Notes under the pieces: model-generated
Database searches by the model: none
Seen by the model: the letters and a program-made list of their open reading frames with translations, nothing else
What the model was told of the DNA's origin: nothing
Program-made: the position numbers and the translations under genes
Shown here: positions 38,776 to 42,120 of the stretch, piece by piece
Position numbering within the stretch: position 1 is the first letter of the stretch
Layout: the number at the start of each line of letters is the position of its first letter
Assembly: GCA_966692625.1 (NCBI GenBank)
Contig: CBKZAG010000003.1
Location: 1-42,120 of the forward strand
Source: CAMLOF01 sp966692625
GTDB taxonomy: Bacteria > Pseudomonadota > Gammaproteobacteria > Burkholderiales > Burkholderiaceae_C
Reading direction: 5' to 3'
Length of the DNA: 42,120 nt

Positions 38776-39945
38776 ATGCGATCCGTCGTGGCAGAACTGG
38801 AAGAGTCGCGCATCCGCGAGGTGGCCAACGCCGGCATGGGGCGCGACGACATGCTGGCCTTCTGGTTCGGCGAGAGCGACGAAGTCACGCCCGGCTTCAT
38901 CCGCGAGGCGGCGATAGCCTCCCTCGACGCGGGTGAAACCTTCTACGCCCACAACCTGGGCCTGCCCGCCTTGCGCGAAGCCTTGGGCCGCTACACGCAC
39001 AGGCTGCATCCGCAGCACGACGCGGCACACTGGCAGGGCCGTATCGCCGTCACTTCCGGCGGCGTGAACGGCCTGATGCTGGCTGCGCAAACCCTGGTGG
39101 ACGCTGGTGATGAGGTGGTCGTCGTCACCCCGGTGTGGCCCAACCTTGTGGCGCAGCCGCTCATCATGGGCGGCAAGGTGCGCTGCATCAGCCTGCACCC
39201 TGGTGATGATGGCCTTTGGCGGTTGGACCTGGCCGAGCTTCTGGCCGCCGTCACGTCCGGCACGCGCATGCTGGTGCTCAACGCACCCAACAACCCCACC
39301 GGGTGGACGCTCACCCGCGCCGAACAGCAGGCCATCCTGGACCATTGCCGCCGCACCGGCACCTGGGTGCTGGCAGACGAGGTGTACGAACGCCTGTACT
39401 ACGCCGCCAGCGGCAACGGCTGCGCGCCCAGCTTCCTGGACGTGGCCGAGCCCGACGACCGCCTCATCGTGGTGCACAGCTTTTCCAAGAGCTTCCTCAT
39501 GACGGGCTGGCGCCTGGGCTGGATGGTGTTGCCGCCCGAACTGGTGCAGCCGGTGGGCAAGCTCATCGAGTTCAACACCTCTTGCGCGCCCGTGTTCACC
39601 CAGCGCGCTGCGGTGGTAGCGCTGGAGCGCGGCGACGAGGTGACGCCCGCCCTGGTTGCGCACCTGAAGCTTTGCCGCAACACCCTGGTGCCGCTATTGC
39701 AGGCCTTGCCCGGCGTTCAGGTGGCCGTGCCGCCGGGCGGCATGTACGCCTTCTTCAAGCTGCCCGTGGAGGGCGACAGCCTCACCGTGGCCAAGCGTCT
39801 GGTGCGCGAGGCCGGGCTGGGCCTGGCCCCCGGCAGCGCCTTCGGCATGGAAGGGGAGGGTTGGCTGCGCTGGTGCTTCGCCAGCCGCGACGTCGACCGC
39901 CTGCGCCAGGGGGTGGCTCGCCTTCAGCGCTGGCTCGGGGTATAA
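38776..39945 (+). CDS. PLP-dependent aminotransferase, class I/II
   Basis: A 389-residue fold-type I aminotransferase. The PLP-binding lysine is in 'VVHSFSKSFLMTGWRLGWM'. Other class I marks are 'NAPNNPTGWTL', 'VLADEVYERLYY' and the C-terminal arginine region 'WLRWCFASRDVDRL'. Activity on an aromatic or aliphatic amino acid is likely, but the substrate cannot be told. The ATG at 38776 has AAAGG 8 bp upstream. The stop codon TAA overlaps the TATAAT of the rpsO promoter. Confidence 0.9.
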   Translation: MRSVVAELEESRIREVANAGMGRDDMLAFWFGESDEVTPGFIREAAIASLDAGETFYAHNLGLPALREALGRYTHRLHPQHDAAHWQGRIAVTSGGVNGLMLAAQTLVDAGDEVVVVTPVWPNLVAQPLIMGGKVRCISLHPGDDGLWRLDLAELLAAVTSGTRMLVLNAPNNPTGWTLTRAEQQAILDHCRRTGTWVLADEVYERLYYAASGNGCAPSFLDVAEPDDRLIVVHSFSKSFLMTGWRLGWMVLPPELVQPVGKLIEFNTSCAPVFTQRAAVVALERGDEVTPALVAHLKLCRNTLVPLLQALPGVQVAVPPGGMYAFFKLPVEGDSLTVAKRLVREAGLGLAPGSAFGMEGEGWLRWCFASRDVDRLRQGVARLQRWLGV

Positions 39946-39946
39946 T
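39941..39946 (+). promoter_or_regulatory. -10 element of a probable rpsO promoter, overlapping the aminotransferase stop codon
   Basis: A perfect TATAAT at 39941-39946 contains the TAA stop of the upstream aminotransferase gene. No good -35 lies 16-18 bp upstream. Initiation near 39953 would give an rpsO leader of about 108 bases. Confidence 0.5.
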
Positions 39947-39985
39947 CATCAGTTGCCTTCGCATGTGCGTGGGCAATTCACGCCC

Positions 39986-40023
39986 GTTGCGGCAGCTGGC
40001 CACCCTTCATGGGGTGCGGCAAC
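39986..40023 (+). promoter_or_regulatory. Structured leader of rpsO, possible S15 autoregulatory site
   Basis: An outer stem GTTGC/GCAAC encloses an inner stem CACCC-TTCATG-GGGTG (40001-40016). The structure ends 38 bases before the rpsO start. S15 represses its own mRNA in several bacteria through leader folds that differ between lineages. This fold is a candidate for such a site, by inference only. Confidence 0.4.
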
Positions 40024-40060
40024 CTGCGGCGGGTCGCATGTCAACCAAGGACTCATCCAA

Positions 40061-40327
40061 ATGATCGCATCCTCCATCAAGGCCGAAGTCATCGCGGCCA
40101 ACGCCCGTGCCGCCAACGACACCGGTAGCCCCGAAGTGCAAGTCGCCATCCTGACCGCACGCATCAACGAACTGACCCCCCACTTCAAGACCCACGCCAA
40201 AGACCACCACGGTCGCCGCGGTCTGCTGAAGATGGTGAGCCGTCGCCGCAAGCTGCTGGACTACCTGAAGTCCAAGGACTCCGACCGTTACGTCGCCCTG
40301 ATCCAGAAACTGGGCCTGCGCAAGTAA
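40061..40327 (+). CDS. rpsO: 30S ribosomal protein S15
   Basis: An 88-residue protein, normal for S15, which binds the three-way junction of 16S rRNA helices 20-22. Family marks are 'NDTGSPEVQVAILTARINEL' and 'HHGRRGLLKMVSRRRKLLDYL'. The ATG at 40061 gives the conserved length; longer in-frame readings cover the leader. It lies directly upstream of pnp, the usual proteobacterial pair. Confidence 0.98.
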   Translation: MIASSIKAEVIAANARAANDTGSPEVQVAILTARINELTPHFKTHAKDHHGRRGLLKMVSRRRKLLDYLKSKDSDRYVALIQKLGLRK

Positions 40328-40355
40328 TTTGGTCCGGCGCAAACGCTGAACAAGA

Positions 40356-40400
40356 AACGCCTGGGTTGCCACGCTGCCTCAGGCGTTTTTCGCTTTTTCA
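40356..40400 (+). terminator. Terminator after rpsO
   Basis: AACGCCTG (40356-40363) and CAGGCGTT (40380-40387) form an 8-bp stem with a 16-base loop that can pair further. It is followed by TTT-C-GC-TTTTT. It should separate rpsO from pnp or give partial read-through. Confidence 0.75.
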
Positions 40401-40432
40401 ACGGAGTGCTGTCGTTCAGATCGAAGCTGTGT

Positions 40433-40476
40433 CATTCCAACGGGGCGTCTGCAACGCCCGTCGCCTCGCTGGAATG
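40433..40476 (+). promoter_or_regulatory. Stem-loop in the pnp leader
   Basis: CATTCCA (40433-40439) pairs with TGGAATG (40470-40476) around an inner hairpin GGGCGT-CTGCA-ACGCCC (40443-40459). In E. coli a long leader stem of pnp is cut by RNase III and lets PNPase repress its own mRNA. The position here, about 70 bases before the start codon, is similar. The stem is shorter than the E. coli one, so RNase III cutting is uncertain. Confidence 0.45.
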
Positions 40477-40547
40477 GCATCGTGTTCTGAAGGCAAATCT
40501 CCAGGCAGGGTGCGTGGCCTCACACGCACACATCAAAGGAGCAGAAC

Positions 40548-42120
40548 ATGAGCATGTTCAACAAAGTCACCAAAACCTTCCAATGGGGCAAGCACACTGT
40601 CCGCATGGAAACCGGCGAAATCGCCCGTCAGTCCAGCGGCGCCGTGCTGCTCGACATGGAAGGCACCGTCGTGCTGGCCACCGTGGTGGCCAAGAGCGAG
40701 GCCAAGGCCGGCCAGGATTTCTTCCCGCTGACCGTGGACTACATCGAGAAGTCCTACGCCGCTGGCAAGATCCCCGGCAGCTTCTTCAAGCGTGAAGGCC
40801 GCCCGAGCGAGCTGGAAACCCTGACCAGCCGCCTGATCGACCGTCCCATCCGCCCGCTGTTCCCCGAAGGTTTCTTCAACGAAGTGCAGGTGGTCATCCA
40901 CACGCTGTCGCTGAACCCCGAGGTGGACGCCGACATCGCCGCCATGATCGCCACCAGCGCCGCGCTGTCCGTGTCTGGCATCCCGTTCAACGGCCCCATC
41001 GGTGCCGCCCGCGTGGGCTACATCAACGGTGAATACGTCCTCAACCCCGGCCAGTCCGAGCGTGCCAACAGCCAGATGGATCTGGTCGTCGCAGGCACCC
41101 AGGCCGCCGTGCTGATGGTCGAATCCGAAGCCGAGCAGCTGTCCGAAGAAGTGATGCTGGGCGCTGTGGTGTTCGGTCACGAGCAGGGCAACATCGCCAT
41201 CAATGCCATCAACGAACTGGTGCGTGATGCTGGCAAGCCCGAGTGGAACTGGCAGCCCCCGGCGCAAGACGACGCCCTGATCGCCAAGGTCGAGGCCCTG
41301 GGGCGCGACAAGCTTGCCGCCGCCTACCAGATCCGCAACAAGCAGGCCCGTACCCAGGCTTGCCGCGAGGCTTATGCCGCCGTCATGGAAGGCCTGAAGG
41401 CCGAAGGCGTGGAGTTCGACGGCGTGAAGGTTGAAGGCCTGCTGTTCAACATCGAGGCATCCATCGTGCGCGGCCAGATCCTGGCTGGCGAGCCCCGCAT
41501 CGACGGTCGCGACACGCGCACCGTGCGCCCCATCGAAATCCGCAACGGCGTGCTGCCGCGCACCCACGGTTCCGCCCTGTTCACGCGTGGTGAAACCCAG
41601 GCCCTGGTCATCGCCACCCTGGGCACCGACCGCGACGCCCAGCGCATTGACGCGCTGGCTGGCGAGTTCGACGACCGCTTCATGCTGCACTACAACATGC
41701 CTCCGTTCGCCACCGGCGAAACCGGTCGCGTGGGCAGCCCCAAGCGCCGCGAAATCGGTCACGGCCGCCTGGCCAAGCGCGCCCTGGTGGCGGCGCTGCC
41801 TGCCAAGGACGAATTCCCCTACACCATCCGCGTGGTGTCTGAAATCACCGAATCCAACGGCTCTTCCTCCATGGCTTCCGTCTGCGGCGGCTGCCTGGCA
41901 TTGATGGACGCTGGTGTTCCCATGAAGGCGCACGTGGCGGGTATCGCCATGGGCCTGATCAAGGAAGGCAACCGCTTCGCGGTGCTGACCGACATCCTGG
42001 GTGACGAGGACCACCTCGGCGACATGGACTTCAAGGTGGCCGGCACCACCAACGGCGTGACCGCCCTGCAGATGGACATCAAGATCCAGGGCATCACCAA
42101 GGAGATCATGCAGGTCGCCC
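40548..42120 (+). CDS. pnp: Polyribonucleotide nucleotidyltransferase (PNPase), 3' part outside the window
   Basis: The first 524 codons of PNPase, a phosphorolytic 3'-5' exoribonuclease of the RNA degradosome. The first RNase PH domain starts at about residue 10 ('WGKHTVRMETGEIARQSSG', 'FFPLTVDYIEKSYAAGKIPG'). The second starts near 315 ('RIDGRDTRTVRPIEI', 'THGSALFTRGETQAL', 'SSMASVCGGCLALMDAGVP'). The catalytic aspartates 'DILGDEDHLGDMDFKVAGT' are near 485-500. The KH and S1 domains lie beyond the right edge. The ATG at 40548 has AAAGGAG 7 bp upstream. Confidence 0.97.
   Translation, partial: MSMFNKVTKTFQWGKHTVRMETGEIARQSSGAVLLDMEGTVVLATVVAKSEAKAGQDFFPLTVDYIEKSYAAGKIPGSFFKREGRPSELETLTSRLIDRPIRPLFPEGFFNEVQVVIHTLSLNPEVDADIAAMIATSAALSVSGIPFNGPIGAARVGYINGEYVLNPGQSERANSQMDLVVAGTQAAVLMVESEAEQLSEEVMLGAVVFGHEQGNIAINAINELVRDAGKPEWNWQPPAQDDALIAKVEALGRDKLAAAYQIRNKQARTQACREAYAAVMEGLKAEGVEFDGVKVEGLLFNIEASIVRGQILAGEPRIDGRDTRTVRPIEIRNGVLPRTHGSALFTRGETQALVIATLGTDRDAQRIDALAGEFDDRFMLHYNMPPFATGETGRVGSPKRREIGHGRLAKRALVAALPAKDEFPYTIRVVSEITESNGSSSMASVCGGCLALMDAGVPMKAHVAGIAMGLIKEGNRFAVLTDILGDEDHLGDMDFKVAGTTNGVTALQMDIKIQGITKEIMQVA

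Overview
The window is a high-GC chromosomal segment of a betaproteobacterium, most likely order Burkholderiales, family Comamonadaceae. This is judged from gene order (tRNA-Leu, tig, clpP, clpX, lon, tRNA-Gly; rpsO, pnp), from the Burkholderiales-type nitrate assimilation operon with ybiB and cobA, and from codon use. The genus is not fixed by anything I can see. Apart from pnp at the right edge, every gene called is complete. There is no integrase, transposase, phage gene or CRISPR array.

Layout. (1) 142-2304, minus strand: hemH, hslR and a CxxC peroxidase-related gene. (2) 2324-3714, plus: a HAD hydrolase and a glutathione S-transferase. (3) 3719-6817, minus: hpnC, hpnD, hpnE, the three-enzyme route from farnesyl diphosphate to squalene. 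(4) 6944-11230, plus: an RND adaptor and pump. (5) 11464-12507: a diguanylate cyclase. (6) 12601-18870, plus: tRNA-Leu(UAG), tig, clpP, clpX, lon and tRNA-Gly(GCC), a protein quality-control block. (7) 18979-36169: an approximately 17-kb nitrate assimilation locus. (8) 36264-42120, plus: tsaD, an ABC substrate-binding protein, an aminotransferase, rpsO and the start of pnp.

The nitrate locus is the most interesting part. Transport is encoded twice: an ABC importer (nrtA, nrtB, nrtD) and an MFS nitrate/nitrite carrier (narK). Reduction is encoded by nirB, nirD and nasA, followed by ybiB and cobA; CobA starts the siroheme branch that NirB needs. Two different ANTAR-type RNA-binding regulators are present: NasR (NIT nitrate/nitrite sensor plus ANTAR), and a fusion of pseudo-receiver, ANTAR and two PilJ/NarX-like sensor repeats. 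The fusion gene is followed by a PP2C phosphatase-protein kinase fusion.

Reading the intergenic DNA, I find close sigma-54 promoters (GG-N10-GC) upstream of nrtA, narK, nirB and nasR. NtrC-like sites lie about 85-135 bp upstream of three of the predicted starts. The predicted nrtA and narK transcripts begin almost exactly at a hairpin whose six-base loop has A at position 1 and G at position 4, and each has a second such hairpin downstream. In nrtA the second hairpin shares bases with a strong intrinsic terminator, the expected layout of an ANTAR antitermination switch. The nirB leader has one clear hairpin of this type and no obvious terminator. The model is an AND gate: nitrogen limitation (NtrC, sigma-54) starts transcription, and nitrate or nitrite (ANTAR protein) lets it continue. 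Which ANTAR protein reads which leader is open.
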